A DNA stretch of 25,723 nt, from assembly GCA_964541605.1 (NCBI GenBank), contig CAZIQY010000034.1, positions 1 to 25,723 on the forward strand. The letters run 5' to 3'. Numbering within the stretch: position 1 is the first letter of the stretch; every line of letters begins with the position of its first letter. Position numbers and translations under genes: made by a program. The notes beneath the pieces were generated by a model. That model searched no databases. It was not told the origin of the DNA and saw only the letters and a program-made list of their open reading frames with translations. The DNA comes from CAZIQY01 sp964541605. Its GTDB lineage: Bacteria; Desulfobacterota; Syntrophia; Syntrophales; UBA2185. This document shows, in pieces, positions 1-8,184 of the stretch.

Positions 1-402
1 GTTTAATTTTATATAGATAGCGTCAAGAATGCCGTTGATGAAAGAACCGGAGTTTTCAGATCCGTATGTTTTGCCGAGGTCTATGGCCTCATTCAGTGTG
101 ACTTTCGGGGGAATGTCGGGACAGTGGAGGAGCTCATAGACGGCCATACGAAGAATATTCTTGTCCACCTTCGACATTCTTGAAATTGTCCAGTTTTCGG
201 AACAACTGCTGATGAGATCGTCGATATGTCCCCTGTTATTCCAGGTGCCTTCAATCAAAAGGGAGGCAAAGGATCTCGCCTCTTCCGGCGCGTCAAAATG
301 GCTCCAGAAAAGCTCCATTCCTTCTTTCGCGTCGATCTCTAAAACATCCAATTCGTAAAGAACTTGCAAGGCAACTTCCCTTGCTTTTCTCCTTTGATGC
401 AT
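1..402 (-). CDS. nusB: Transcription antitermination factor NusB (C-terminus cut by window edge)
   Basis: I translated this frame by hand: it is open for 134 codons from an ATG at 402 down to base 1 with no stop, so the gene runs off the window. The protein starts MHQRRKAREVALQVLYELD, the usual basic N-terminus and first helix of NusB. It later shows SRMSKVDKNILRMAVYELL and NEAIDLGKTYGSENSGSFING, both strongly conserved in the family. NusB pairs with NusE (ribosomal protein S10) on boxA RNA and promotes antitermination of rRNA operons. NusB is usually about 135-165 residues, so only the last few residues should be missing. It is the last visible gene of the minus-strand train, 114 bp after ribH; the ribH-nusB pairing is common in bacteria. 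Family assignment is secure. Confidence 0.93.
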   Translation of the reverse strand, partial: MHQRRKAREVALQVLYELDVLEIDAKEGMELFWSHFDAPEEARSFASLLIEGTWNNRGHIDDLISSCSENWTISRMSKVDKNILRMAVYELLHCPDIPPKVTLNEAIDLGKTYGSENSGSFINGILDAIYIKLN

Positions 403-516
403 TCACGCCTCTGATTTAAATAAGCTGCCGCTCACGATGATTCACTGTCTCATCGCGAACCTGTATCCTTGAGATGTATCATTCTTGGCGCTGTCCGGGT
501 AAGAATGTATGATGGA

Positions 517-981
517 TTATAATTTTCTGAACAGGTCGACCATTTCAATGGCGGACATGGCGGCATCCCAACCCTTGTTCCCTGCTTTGCTGCCGGCCCT
601 TTCGATCGCCTGTTCAATGGTATCCGTCGTGAGCACCCCGAAAGCAATGGGTATCTCCGTCTCCAGCCCCATACTTGCAATTCCCTTTGAGACTTCCGCG
701 CTGATATATTCAAAATGGGGCGTTGCGCCTCTGATGACTGCGCCTAAACAGATCACGGCGTCAAATCGCCCGCTCTTTGCCAGTTTCTTGGCTATCAGGG
801 GCAATTCAAATGCGCCGGGAACCTTGTAAATATGGATGTCTTTGTCATCTGCGCCTGCCCTGGTCAGTGCGTCCACAGCGCCGTCTATCAGCCTTCCGCA
901 GATGAAATCGTTAAACCGGCTGGCGGCGATGCCAAACTTCATCCCCTTGGCGACGATTTTTCCTTCTACAATCTTCGGCAT
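517..981 (-). CDS. ribH: 6,7-dimethyl-8-ribityllumazine synthase
   Basis: The 154-residue product begins MPKIVEGKIVAKGMKFGIAA and has the RibH landmarks: the ASRFND segment near residue 20, VPGAFELP near 55, and CLGAVIRGATPHFEY near 80, where the histidine takes part in catalysis. The protein condenses 5-amino-6-ribitylamino-uracil with 3,4-dihydroxy-2-butanone 4-phosphate to give lumazine, the penultimate riboflavin step, and usually assembles into pentamers or 60-mers in the cytoplasm. The length is typical. It lies 42 bp downstream of ribBA, which makes the butanone substrate, and upstream of nusB on the same strand. No FMN riboswitch is visible before it, so expression probably depends on the upstream operon. 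Confidence 0.96.
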   Translation of the reverse strand: MPKIVEGKIVAKGMKFGIAASRFNDFICGRLIDGAVDALTRAGADDKDIHIYKVPGAFELPLIAKKLAKSGRFDAVICLGAVIRGATPHFEYISAEVSKGIASMGLETEIPIAFGVLTTDTIEQAIERAGSKAGNKGWDAAMSAIEMVDLFRKL

Positions 982-1023
982 GATCTTCTCTCCATAAAGA
1001 AGTTGTAAAGTCGAGGCTTTCTA

Positions 1024-2226
1024 CTAAATCTGCAGCAGATGCCCCATCTTTTTCTTTTTAGTCGTCAGATATTTAATATTGTTCTCGTTGGGCTTGACTT
1101 CTATGGGAACCCTTTCGGTAATGGTGATACCGTAACCCTCGAGGCCGACAATTTTTTTGGGGTTGTTAGTCATGAGCTTCATCTTGTGGACGCCCAGATC
1201 GGCGAGAATCTGCGCACCGATCCCGTAATCTCTCAAATCCACCTTGAATCCCAGGGATAGATTGGCCTCCACCGTGTCCTTGCCGAGTTCCTGAAGTTCA
1301 TAGGCTTTTATTTTGTTGACGAGGCCGATGCCTCTGCCTTCCTGATGCATATAGACGATGATCCCCTTGCCCGCCTTTTCTACCATCTTCATGGCGGTCT
1401 GAAGCTGATAACCGCAATCACACCTTTCCGATCCAAAGACATCTCCTGTCAGACATTCTGAATGCACCCTGACAAGGACCTCATCTTCCGGCGTAATATC
1501 ACCCTTCACCAGTGCCACGTGTTTCATTTCGTCCACATCGTTTTCATAAACAACAAGCCTGAATTTCCCGCCGTAACATGTCGGAATGGTTGCCTCCGCC
1601 GCTTTTCTGATCAGTGATTCGTGCTGCATTCTGAACTGAATGAGATCGGCAATGGTGGCGATCTTGATATTATGTTCTTTCGCAAAGACATCCAGGTCGG
1701 GCATCCGGGCCATTGTCCCGTCATCTTTCATGACCTCGCAGATGACGCCGGCCGGCTTAAGTCCGGCCAGTCGGGAGAGATCCACGGAACCTTCCGTCTG
1801 ACCGGTTCTCACCAGAACACCGCCTTTTCTGGCACGAATCGGAAATACATGCCCAGGACTGACAAGATCATCCGCCTTTACATCATCGGCTACGGCCGTC
1901 CGGATGGTCGTAGCCCTGTCTGCAGCGGAAATTCCCGTTGTGACTCCCCGTTTCGCTTCGATGGATACGGTAAAAGCCGTCCCGAACCGGGAGCGGTTGT
2001 CCGAGACCATCGGATTCAAATTCAGCTTGTCTGCAAAATCTTCACTTAAAGAGAGGCATATCAGCCCCCTGCCGTATTTCGCCATGAAGTTGATGGCCTC
2101 CGGCGTTACGAATTCCGCCGCCATGCAGAGATCGCCCTCATTTTCCCGATCTTCATCATCCACCAGAATAACCATTTTGCCGCTTTTAATATCAACAATG
2201 GCTTCTTTGATTGTACTCACACTCAT
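1024..2226 (-). CDS. ribBA: Bifunctional DHBP synthase / GTP cyclohydrolase II
   Basis: This 400-residue protein is a fusion. Residues about 1-200 are 3,4-dihydroxy-2-butanone 4-phosphate synthase, with the acidic loop VDDEDRENEGD near residue 22 that binds the metal and ribulose 5-phosphate. Residues about 205-400 are GTP cyclohydrolase II, with the zinc-binding SECLTGDVFGSERCDCGYQL segment near 257-276 and HQEGRGIG near 294. Both entry reactions of riboflavin synthesis are thus on one chain. Some RibBA proteins have a dead half; here both sets of signature residues look intact. The ATG at 2226 has a purine-rich stretch (AGAAGGAAAA) somewhat far upstream. The gene is 102 bp after ribE and 42 bp before ribH. 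Confidence 0.95.
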   Translation of the reverse strand: MSVSTIKEAIVDIKSGKMVILVDDEDRENEGDLCMAAEFVTPEAINFMAKYGRGLICLSLSEDFADKLNLNPMVSDNRSRFGTAFTVSIEAKRGVTTGISAADRATTIRTAVADDVKADDLVSPGHVFPIRARKGGVLVRTGQTEGSVDLSRLAGLKPAGVICEVMKDDGTMARMPDLDVFAKEHNIKIATIADLIQFRMQHESLIRKAAEATIPTCYGGKFRLVVYENDVDEMKHVALVKGDITPEDEVLVRVHSECLTGDVFGSERCDCGYQLQTAMKMVEKAGKGIIVYMHQEGRGIGLVNKIKAYELQELGKDTVEANLSLGFKVDLRDYGIGAQILADLGVHKMKLMTNNPKKIVGLEGYGITITERVPIEVKPNENNIKYLTTKKKKMGHLLQI

Positions 2227-2328
2227 TTTTTGTCTGTTTTCCTTCTTTCTAAATTTATAAAAAATTCCGAGACGTTTGAGAAATGTATTCCACGAAGCGA
2301 GTCGAAGTTTTTCAAAGTTTTCAGTCTG

Positions 2329-2964
2329 TTACTTCAGGAAGCCGTGTTCCGCAAGGAAATTCATATCAATCCCCTTGCCGGGATTGAGCAGCTTCTCGAC
2401 ATACTTGCCGATAATGTCGGTTTCAATGTTAACCCGGTCGGCCACTTTTTTTATACCCAACGTCGTCATTCGGGCCGTTTGGGGAATCATGGTAACATAA
2501 AATCTGTTTTTTTCACAACGATTTACCGTTAAGCTCACACCGTCAACGGCCACCGATCCCTTTTCCACGATCAATCGGCCGAGCTCCATATCTATTTCCA
2601 CACCAAGAAGAACAGCGTTTGATCTGGTCACCTTTTCCAGAATTTTTCCGAGACCGTCCACATGGCCGAGAACGAGGTGTCCCCCTAAAAAACTATTTAA
2701 ACGCAGGGCTTTTTCCAGATTGACCCGGTCTCCAGGTTTGAGCAGTCTCAGGTTCGTTCTCGACAGTGTTTCCGCCGACACATCAGCCGTGAATTCCCTG
2801 TCCGACTTCCGGGTAACCGTAAGACAGGCTCCGTTAATGGCGATGCTGTCGCCCACCTTGATATCTTCCAGAATCATGGACGCGTCAATATCCAGGATGG
2901 CATCCTCGCCATGCCTCGTAAATTTTTTGACGGATCCCATGCTTTCAATGATTCCTGTAAACAT
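2329..2964 (-). CDS. ribE: Riboflavin synthase, alpha subunit
   Basis: The frame is open from a TTG at 2970, but I place the start at the ATG at 2964 because it gives MFTGIIESMG, the nearly invariant N-terminus of riboflavin synthase. The product is then 211 residues. It has the two tandem lumazine-binding barrels of the family: the first half contains SIAINGACLTV and GDRVNLEKAL, and the second contains GSVAVDGVSLTVN and DRVNIETDIIGKY. It dismutates two lumazine molecules to riboflavin plus the pyrimidine precursor. It follows nrdR by 11 bp. ribD, which in related gene clusters often lies exactly here between nrdR and ribE, is absent. Confidence 0.95.
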   Translation of the reverse strand: MFTGIIESMGSVKKFTRHGEDAILDIDASMILEDIKVGDSIAINGACLTVTRKSDREFTADVSAETLSRTNLRLLKPGDRVNLEKALRLNSFLGGHLVLGHVDGLGKILEKVTRSNAVLLGVEIDMELGRLIVEKGSVAVDGVSLTVNRCEKNRFYVTMIPQTARMTTLGIKKVADRVNIETDIIGKYVEKLLNPGKGIDMNFLAEHGFLK

Positions 2965-2975
2965 AAACAATCAAT

Positions 2976-3446
2976 TTATTTTGGTTCTTCTTTTTTTACA
3001 CTCAAAAAATCCTTGAGCTCTTCCAGAAAATCCGTGACATCCCGAAACTCCCTGTACACGGATGCGAACCTCACGTAGGCGACCCCATCCAGATCCTGAA
3101 GCTCCTTCATCACATTTTCCCCGATGACGGATGCGGGAATTTCCTTCCCCTGGTATTCCTGACAGATCTGTTCCACCCGTTCCACGAGGCTTTCGATGGC
3201 ATCCGTACTGATCGGTCGTTTTTCACATGCCTTTTTTACCCCGGAGCGGATTTTCGTTCTGTCAAAGAGTTCCCTGCGTCCGTCTTTTTTAACCACCATC
3301 GGCAGGACTTCTTCCACGAATTCGTACGTCGTAAAACGTTTTCCGCATGCCGAACACTCCCGCCGTCTCCGGATGGCCCCGCCATCCTTGCTGATCCGCG
3401 AATCGATGACCTTATTCTCTCCATTGGCGCAGAAAGGACATTTCAT
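2976..3446 (-). CDS. nrdR: Transcriptional repressor NrdR
   Basis: The 156-residue protein has the NrdR zinc ribbon at the N-terminus (C3, C6, C31 and C34, in MKCPFCANGENKVIDSR and CSACGKRFTTYE) followed by an ATP-cone domain beginning near VVKKDGRRELFDRTKIR. NrdR senses ATP/dATP and represses ribonucleotide reductase genes by binding paired NrdR boxes in their promoters. The start codon overlaps the stop of the dCMP deaminase gene by four bases (ATGA), so the two are translationally coupled. Both concern deoxynucleotide balance. The length is typical of the family. I saw no clear NrdR-box pair within the window. Confidence 0.96.
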   Translation of the reverse strand: MKCPFCANGENKVIDSRISKDGGAIRRRRECSACGKRFTTYEFVEEVLPMVVKKDGRRELFDRTKIRSGVKKACEKRPISTDAIESLVERVEQICQEYQGKEIPASVIGENVMKELQDLDGVAYVRFASVYREFRDVTDFLEELKDFLSVKKEEPK

Positions 3447-3901
3447 AACTGAGATACCCCGATACCCGCTTCCTTCAGCATTTCCTCGGCAAGATCGTCT
3501 TTGTAATTTTCAAGGACGATGACATGCACGATGCCTGCATTGATCATCATCTTCGAACAGATGATGCAGGGATGGTTGGTGCAATAAAGGGTTGAACCAT
3601 TGACGCTGACCCCATAAAGGGCCGCCTGAATAATGGCGTTCTGTTCGGCGTGCAGCCCTCTGCAAAGCTCGTGACGCTCACCGGACGGAATTTTCATCTG
3701 TTCGCGCAGACATCCGATATCCAGGCAGTGGCGCATACCCGATGGTGCGCCATTGTAGCCCGTTGCCAGGATCCTCCGATCCCTGACCAGTACGGCGCCG
3801 ACACCCCGCCTCAGGCAGGTGGAGCGTTTCGAAATCAGTTCTGCAATCCCCATAAAATATTCGTCCCAGTTCGGACGATCGATTTTCCGTTCCACATTCA
3901 A
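3443..3901 (-). CDS. comEB: dCMP deaminase family protein (ComEB-like)
   Basis: The 152-residue protein has the zinc-dependent deaminase signature: HAE at residues 84-86, supplying the zinc ligand and the proton-shuttle glutamate, and PCIIC at 111-115 with the two cysteine ligands. Extra cysteine and histidine residues around 59-80 match the second zinc site seen in dCMP deaminases. The expected reaction is dCMP to dUMP, feeding dTMP synthesis. This fits its setting between glyA, which supplies the one-carbon unit for thymidylate synthase, and nrdR. Start and stop both overlap the neighbours by four bases, so all three genes are probably translationally coupled. A riboflavin-type deaminase (RibD N-domain) is less likely because of the fit to dCMP deaminase and its length. 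Confidence 0.9.
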   Translation of the reverse strand: MNVERKIDRPNWDEYFMGIAELISKRSTCLRRGVGAVLVRDRRILATGYNGAPSGMRHCLDIGCLREQMKIPSGERHELCRGLHAEQNAIIQAALYGVSVNGSTLYCTNHPCIICSKMMINAGIVHVIVLENYKDDLAEEMLKEAGIGVSQL

Positions 3902-5151
3902 CCTCTTGCTATCCGTTCAGGATAAAGGGGGAACTTTTCACAGAGAGATGAAACCTCTTTTTTCACTTCCTGTATCCGTTTCTCATTGCTGATATCCTTC
4001 AGAATATGGGCAATGAGCCGGGCGATGAGCTTCATCTCCTCTTCCTTCATTCCTCTCGTGGTAATTGCCGGCGTTCCGAGACGAATGCCGCTTGTCACCA
4101 TGGGGCTCCGGGTGTCGAAGGGGATCATATTCTGATTTACCGTGATGCCCGCCTGATCGAGAGCCTTACCGGCGTCCTTTCCGGTAATGCCTTTGTCGGT
4201 GAGATCAACAAGCATCAGATGGTTGTCCGTTCCACCCGAGACAAGACGGAACCCCTCGGCGGTCAAGACCTCTGCGATGGTTCTTGCGTTTATTACGATC
4301 TGTGTCTGGTATGCCTTGAATTCATCGGTAAGCGCTTCTTTCATCGCTACGGCTTTTGCGGCGATCGCATGCATCAGCGGTCCGCCCTGGCTTCCCGGGA
4401 AGACGCGGCTGTCGAGGGTTTTTGCATAATCCGCCTTGCACATGATGATTGCCCCTCTTGGCCCCCTCAGGGTCTTGTGAGTGGTGGTTGTCACATATTC
4501 GCAGGTTGGTATTGGGCTGGGGTGAAGCCCCGCGGCGACCAGACCGGCGATATGGGCAATATCCGCCATGATAATTGCGCCCACGTCATCCGCGATTTTC
4601 CGGAAACGCTCAAAATCCAGAATTCTCGGATAGGCGCTTGCCCCGACAACGATAATTTTCGGCCTGTATTTTTTCGCCTGGGATTCCACTTCATCGAAGT
4701 CAATCGTTTCGGTTTTTTTATCAACGCCGTAAAAGACGACATTGTAAAGTCTTCCTGAGAAATTGGCAGGACTGCCGTGAGACAGATGACCGCCGTGGGA
4801 AAGATTCATTCCCAGGATGGTATCTCCGGGTTGCAGGACGGCAAAATAGACCGCCATATTGGCCTGGGTGCCGGAATGCGGCTGGACGTTGACATGATCG
4901 GCGCCGAAGAGCAGTTTGGTGCGTTCGATAGCCAGAGTCTCAACGATGTCGACAAACTCACACCCGTAGTAGTATCTTTTCCCCGGATAACCCTCGGCGT
5001 ATTTGTTTGTCATGATACAACCCTGAGCCTCAAGGACTGCCTCACTGACAAAATTCTCCGATGGGATCAGTTCCAGTTTTCCCGCCTGTCTTTTCGTTTC
5101 CTGAAGGATGGCCCTGGCTACGTCGGGATCTGTATTCATTAACGTTGACAT
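3898..5151 (-). CDS. glyA: Serine hydroxymethyltransferase
   Basis: The frame is open back to 5256, but the ATG at 5151 is preceded by ACAGGAGGACAGG, a strong ribosome binding site, and yields 417 residues, the normal SHMT length; the longer version would run into rpiB. Recognisable blocks are KLELIPSENFVS near 25-36, the substrate-binding stretch KYAEGYPGKRYYYGCE near 50-65, and TTTTHKTLRGPRGA, where K226 forms the pyridoxal-phosphate Schiff base. The enzyme interconverts serine and glycine, charging tetrahydrofolate to methylene-THF. It lies 37 bp after rpiB and overlaps the dCMP deaminase start by four bases. The assignment is secure. Confidence 0.96.
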   Translation of the reverse strand: MSTLMNTDPDVARAILQETKRQAGKLELIPSENFVSEAVLEAQGCIMTNKYAEGYPGKRYYYGCEFVDIVETLAIERTKLLFGADHVNVQPHSGTQANMAVYFAVLQPGDTILGMNLSHGGHLSHGSPANFSGRLYNVVFYGVDKKTETIDFDEVESQAKKYRPKIIVVGASAYPRILDFERFRKIADDVGAIIMADIAHIAGLVAAGLHPSPIPTCEYVTTTTHKTLRGPRGAIIMCKADYAKTLDSRVFPGSQGGPLMHAIAAKAVAMKEALTDEFKAYQTQIVINARTIAEVLTAEGFRLVSGGTDNHLMLVDLTDKGITGKDAGKALDQAGITVNQNMIPFDTRSPMVTSGIRLGTPAITTRGMKEEEMKLIARLIAHILKDISNEKRIQEVKKEVSSLCEKFPLYPERIARG

Positions 5152-5188
5152 GAATGTCCTGTCCTCCTGTCCAATATTTTTAATCGTT

Positions 5189-5641
5189 TTATCGGTAAAG
5201 TTTCGTTTCCGTATCTGTGATCTTATCCAGCCGCCTCTGATGTCGTCCCCCTTCAAAGGCCGTCCTCAGCCATGTTCCGATGATGGTTTTTGCCGTTTTT
5301 GGATCCGTTCGCCTGCCCGCGAGGACAAGAATGTTGGTATCGTTGTGCATCCTGCTGAGGCGGGCCGTTTCTTCATCAAGGCATAAAACAGCTCTTACGC
5401 CGGGGTATTTGTTTGCGACGATGGTCATTCCGACACCGGAACCGCACACCAGGATGCCTCTTTTAAATTCACCCGAGGCTACCTTTTCAGCGACGCGGGC
5501 GCCGAAATCCGGATAATCCACGGGCTCGTCACTGTGAGTGCCGACATCGGTAATGACAAGGTTTCTTTCGGTCAGGTATGGCTTGGCGGCCTCTTTCAGA
5601 GAAAATCCTGCGTGATCCGCACCGATGATGATTTTGTCCAT
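5189..5641 (-). CDS. rpiB: Ribose 5-phosphate isomerase B
   Basis: I choose the ATG at 5641, giving MDKIIIGADHAGFSLK, the classic RpiB N-terminus, rather than a GTG five codons upstream that would overlap fabF. The 150-residue product is of normal length. It carries GADHAG, the VGTHSDEPVDYPDFG loop and the catalytic-cysteine region LVCGSGVGMTIVANK near residues 63-77. It interconverts ribose 5-phosphate and ribulose 5-phosphate. Ribulose 5-phosphate is also the substrate of the RibB half of ribBA further down the same train. It starts 7 bp after fabF. Confidence 0.95.
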   Translation of the reverse strand: MDKIIIGADHAGFSLKEAAKPYLTERNLVITDVGTHSDEPVDYPDFGARVAEKVASGEFKRGILVCGSGVGMTIVANKYPGVRAVLCLDEETARLSRMHNDTNILVLAGRRTDPKTAKTIIGTWLRTAFEGGRHQRRLDKITDTETKLYR

Positions 5642-5648
5642 TGTTCCG

Positions 5649-6911
5649 TCATTCACCGAATTTTTTAAATATCAACACCGCGTTTGCCCCTCCGAATCCG
5701 AACGTGTTGGTCATGGCGGTTTTTACTTCCTTTTTCCTTGCTTCATGGGGGATATAATCGAGATCACAGGCAGGATCGGGGTGGTCGAGATTGATGGTCG
5801 GCGGGACAATCCCTTCATGGATCGCTTTTATCGAAAAGATGGCTTCGATGCCGCCTGCAGCTCCGAGAAGATGGCCCGTCATGGATTTCGTTGAGCTTAC
5901 GGCTAAATTCCCGGCATGTTCGCCAAAGACCTTCTTGATGGCCTCCGTTTCATAAAGGTCGTTGAGCGGCGTTGCCGTGCCGTGGGCGTTGATGTAATCA
6001 ATGTTACATGGATCCATTCCTGCATCGTCCAGGGCAACCTTCATACACCTTGCAGCCCCCTCATGTCCGGGCGGCGGGGCCGCCATGTGAAAGGCATCGC
6101 TCGTGGAACCGTAACCTGCGACCTCTGCGTATATCCTGGCTCCCCTCTTGAGTGCGTGAGACAGTTCTTCCAGAATCACGATGCCGCTTCCTTCGCCGAC
6201 CACAAATCCGTCCCGGTCCCTGTCAAAAGGACGGCTTGCTTTTTCCGGTTCATCGTTCCTGACCGATATCGCCCTCATGGCGTTGAAACCGCCGATACAG
6301 AGAGAACAGACAGCGGCATCGGCGCCTCCTGCAATCATGACATCCGCATAATTGTCCTGTATTAATCGGGCGGCATCTCCAATAGCGTTCGTTCCTGACG
6401 CACAGGCCGTCGCAACACAGCTTACAGGACCTTTTGTTTTAAACCGGATTGATACATGACCGGCCCCCAAATTGGCAAGAGCGGCAGGGATAGCAAAGGG
6501 GGACATTTTCTTCGGCCCTCCCCTGAGAAGTTTAATTTTTTCTCTTTCCAGCGTTGACAGCCCTCCGATAGCCGATCCGATGATAACACCGGCGCGTTCG
6601 GAAATGCCGTCATTGATGGTGAGTCCTGAATCTGCCACGGCCATTTCAGAAGCTGCCAATGAATAAATGATGAACTCGTCCAAACGTCGGATTTCTTTTC
6701 TGTTCAAGAACGTGAGGGCATCGAAATTCTTCAGCTCACCGGCGATTTTTGTCTCGAATCCGGAACAATCGAATTTCCTGATTGTTGCTATTCCCGATCG
6801 ACCCCTGCAGATATTTGCCCAGCTTTCCCCGACGGAATTACCCAGAGGCGTTACAGCACCGAGGCCCGTTATGACAACTCTTCTTTTCAAAGAAACACAT
6901 CCGCTTGGCAT
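5649..6911 (-). CDS. fabF: 3-oxoacyl-ACP synthase II (KAS II)
   Basis: The product is a full-length condensing enzyme of 420 residues from the ATG at 6911. Nucleophile C170 lies in TACASGTNAIGD, and the two catalytic histidines lie in NAHGTATPLND and KSMTGHLLGAAGG. The start is uncertain: a TTG at 6920 and a TTG at 6890 (preceded by AGCGGATG, giving LKRRVVITGLG) are alternatives, and the last would make the usual 413 residues. FabF elongates acyl-ACP with malonyl-ACP in type II fatty-acid synthesis. It directly follows acpP by 10 bp and fabG, forming the standard fabG-acpP-fabF block. The initiating synthase fabH and the malonyl transferase fabD are not in the window. Confidence 0.95.
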   Translation of the reverse strand: MPSGCVSLKRRVVITGLGAVTPLGNSVGESWANICRGRSGIATIRKFDCSGFETKIAGELKNFDALTFLNRKEIRRLDEFIIYSLAASEMAVADSGLTINDGISERAGVIIGSAIGGLSTLEREKIKLLRGGPKKMSPFAIPAALANLGAGHVSIRFKTKGPVSCVATACASGTNAIGDAARLIQDNYADVMIAGGADAAVCSLCIGGFNAMRAISVRNDEPEKASRPFDRDRDGFVVGEGSGIVILEELSHALKRGARIYAEVAGYGSTSDAFHMAAPPPGHEGAARCMKVALDDAGMDPCNIDYINAHGTATPLNDLYETEAIKKVFGEHAGNLAVSSTKSMTGHLLGAAGGIEAIFSIKAIHEGIVPPTINLDHPDPACDLDYIPHEARKKEVKTAMTNTFGFGGANAVLIFKKFGE

Positions 6912-6921
6912 TGTTTTCAAA

Positions 6922-7158
6922 TCAGGAAATACCTTTGCTTTTCAAGTAATCGATCACATCCTGTATGGTACGGATCTTCTCCAGTTCTTCATCGGAAATC
7001 TGTATTCCGAAATTTTCCTCCATTTCCATGATCAGTTCGACCAGGTCGAGAGAATCGGCCCCAAGATCATCTATGAAAGAAGCTTCTGGGACGCATTCTT
7101 CTTTTGTAACATCCAGCTGCTCCATAATAATCTCTATGACCCTTTCTTCGAGTTTCAT
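6922..7158 (-). CDS. acpP: Acyl carrier protein
   Basis: The start is placed at the ATG at 7158 because AGGAGGAAGGGTTTTC precedes it; an upstream in-frame TTG would swallow this binding site. The 78-residue acidic product contains the phosphopantetheine attachment motif GADSLDLVELIMEMEE with the modified serine at S36, and it begins MKLEERVIEIIMEQL. It carries growing acyl chains between fatty-acid synthase enzymes. Length, acidity and position between fabG and fabF all agree. The good ribosome binding site fits the high ACP demand relative to its neighbours. Confidence 0.97.
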   Translation of the reverse strand: MKLEERVIEIIMEQLDVTKEECVPEASFIDDLGADSLDLVELIMEMEENFGIQISDEELEKIRTIQDVIDYLKSKGIS

Positions 7159-7204
7159 GAAAACCCTTCCTCCTTTTATCAACAGTATGGTACTAACATT
7201 TTAA

Positions 7205-7948
7205 TTACATATAGAGTCCGCCATTTACGCGGATCACCTGCCCCGTGACATAATCCGATTCTTCCGAAACCAGAAAAGCAACGACCGCCGCCACGTCATC
7301 CGGTGTGCCGAATCTCCCCAGAGGAATTTGTTCTATCATGGACTGTTTATGTTTTTCTATCAGATCGGCCGTCATATCGGTTTCAATCAGACCGGGAGAT
7401 ACGGCGTTGACAAGGATATTTCTCGATGCCAATTCCTTTGCCAGAGATTTTGTGAGACCGACGAGACCTGCTTTGGCCGCAGCGTATCCCAATTGACCGG
7501 CAATGCCTGCCTCGGCAACCACGGACGTCATATTAACGATCCTTCCTGAACGCTGCTTCATCATATAACGGCTGGCAGCCCTGCAGCAGTTGAAGGTTCC
7601 TTTGAGGTTCGTGTCAATCACGCGATTCCAGTCTTTTTCTTCCATCCGGGCCACCAGGCCAACCCCCGTTATGCCCGCATTGTTGACCAGAATATCTAAC
7701 CGCCCTTTTTCTTTAATGATACCTTCGATCGCGCTGCGGGTTGCCTTGAAATCCGAGACGTCAAATCGGCATATCCTGCCTTCAGCTCCTCTTTCCCCGA
7801 TCATTTGCAGGGTCTCCAGGGCGGCGGGTTCATTCTGATTAAAGTTGATATAAACAAACGCCCCGTGCAATCCGAGCCTGACGGCAACCGCCCGACCGAT
7901 TCCCCTGGATGCCCCGGTAACCAGGGCTACTTTTCCTTTAAGTCCCAT
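7205..7948 (-). CDS. fabG: 3-oxoacyl-ACP reductase
   Basis: A 247-residue short-chain dehydrogenase. It has the NADP-binding motif TGASRGIGRA at residues 11-20, the NNAG motif near 89-92, and the catalytic S142, Y155 and K159 (YAAAK). It reduces 3-oxoacyl-ACP to 3-hydroxyacyl-ACP. Being directly upstream of acpP and fabF (46 bp spacing) makes FabG far more likely than another SDR. It is 48 bp from rpmF. In many bacteria plsX, fabH and fabD occupy this gap, and here they are gone. Confidence 0.94.
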   Translation of the reverse strand: MGLKGKVALVTGASRGIGRAVAVRLGLHGAFVYINFNQNEPAALETLQMIGERGAEGRICRFDVSDFKATRSAIEGIIKEKGRLDILVNNAGITGVGLVARMEEKDWNRVIDTNLKGTFNCCRAASRYMMKQRSGRIVNMTSVVAEAGIAGQLGYAAAKAGLVGLTKSLAKELASRNILVNAVSPGLIETDMTADLIEKHKQSMIEQIPLGRFGTPDDVAAVVAFLVSEESDYVTGQVIRVNGGLYM

Positions 7949-7996
7949 ACGTTACGGATAAACCGTTTTGGCGCTTTAAATGCCTTGCCTGCGGAT

Positions 7997-8182
7997 TTAA
8001 GAAATCTTTTCAATAGGAATGACCTGTTGCCCTTTGTATGTCCCGCAGTTGGGGCATGCGCGATGGGGCAGCTTCGGCTCACTGCACTGGGGGCATGACG
8101 AAGCAAGGACAGGCTTCAAAAAATCATGGGATCTTCTCTTGTTTCTTCTCGTTCTTGAATGTCTTTTAACTGGATTTGGCAT
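7997..8182 (-). CDS. rpmF: 50S ribosomal protein L32
   Basis: A 61-residue basic protein starting MPNPVKRHSRTRRNKRRSH, the standard L32 opening. A zinc ribbon follows, CPQC and CPNC (in SSCPQCSEPKLPHRACPNCG), so this is the four-cysteine (zinc-binding) form of L32. It is a structural protein of the large ribosomal subunit. The gene begins 2 bp after the yceD stop. The yceD-rpmF pair leading into fatty-acid genes is a widespread bacterial arrangement. Confidence 0.97.
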   Translation of the reverse strand: MPNPVKRHSRTRRNKRRSHDFLKPVLASSCPQCSEPKLPHRACPNCGTYKGQQVIPIEKIS

Positions 8183-8184
8183 AA

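Noticed and set aside
2227..2328. FMN riboswitch before the riboflavin genes
   Set aside because: I found none of the conserved FMN-element blocks in the gaps of the rib cluster; the genes lie inside a longer transcript.
2965..2970. TTG start for riboflavin synthase
   Set aside because: The family begins with MFTGI, which is encoded from the ATG two codons downstream.
5152..5256. N-terminal 35-residue extension of serine hydroxymethyltransferase
   Set aside because: It overlaps rpiB, is not part of the family, and a strong AGGAGG lies just before the ATG at 5151.
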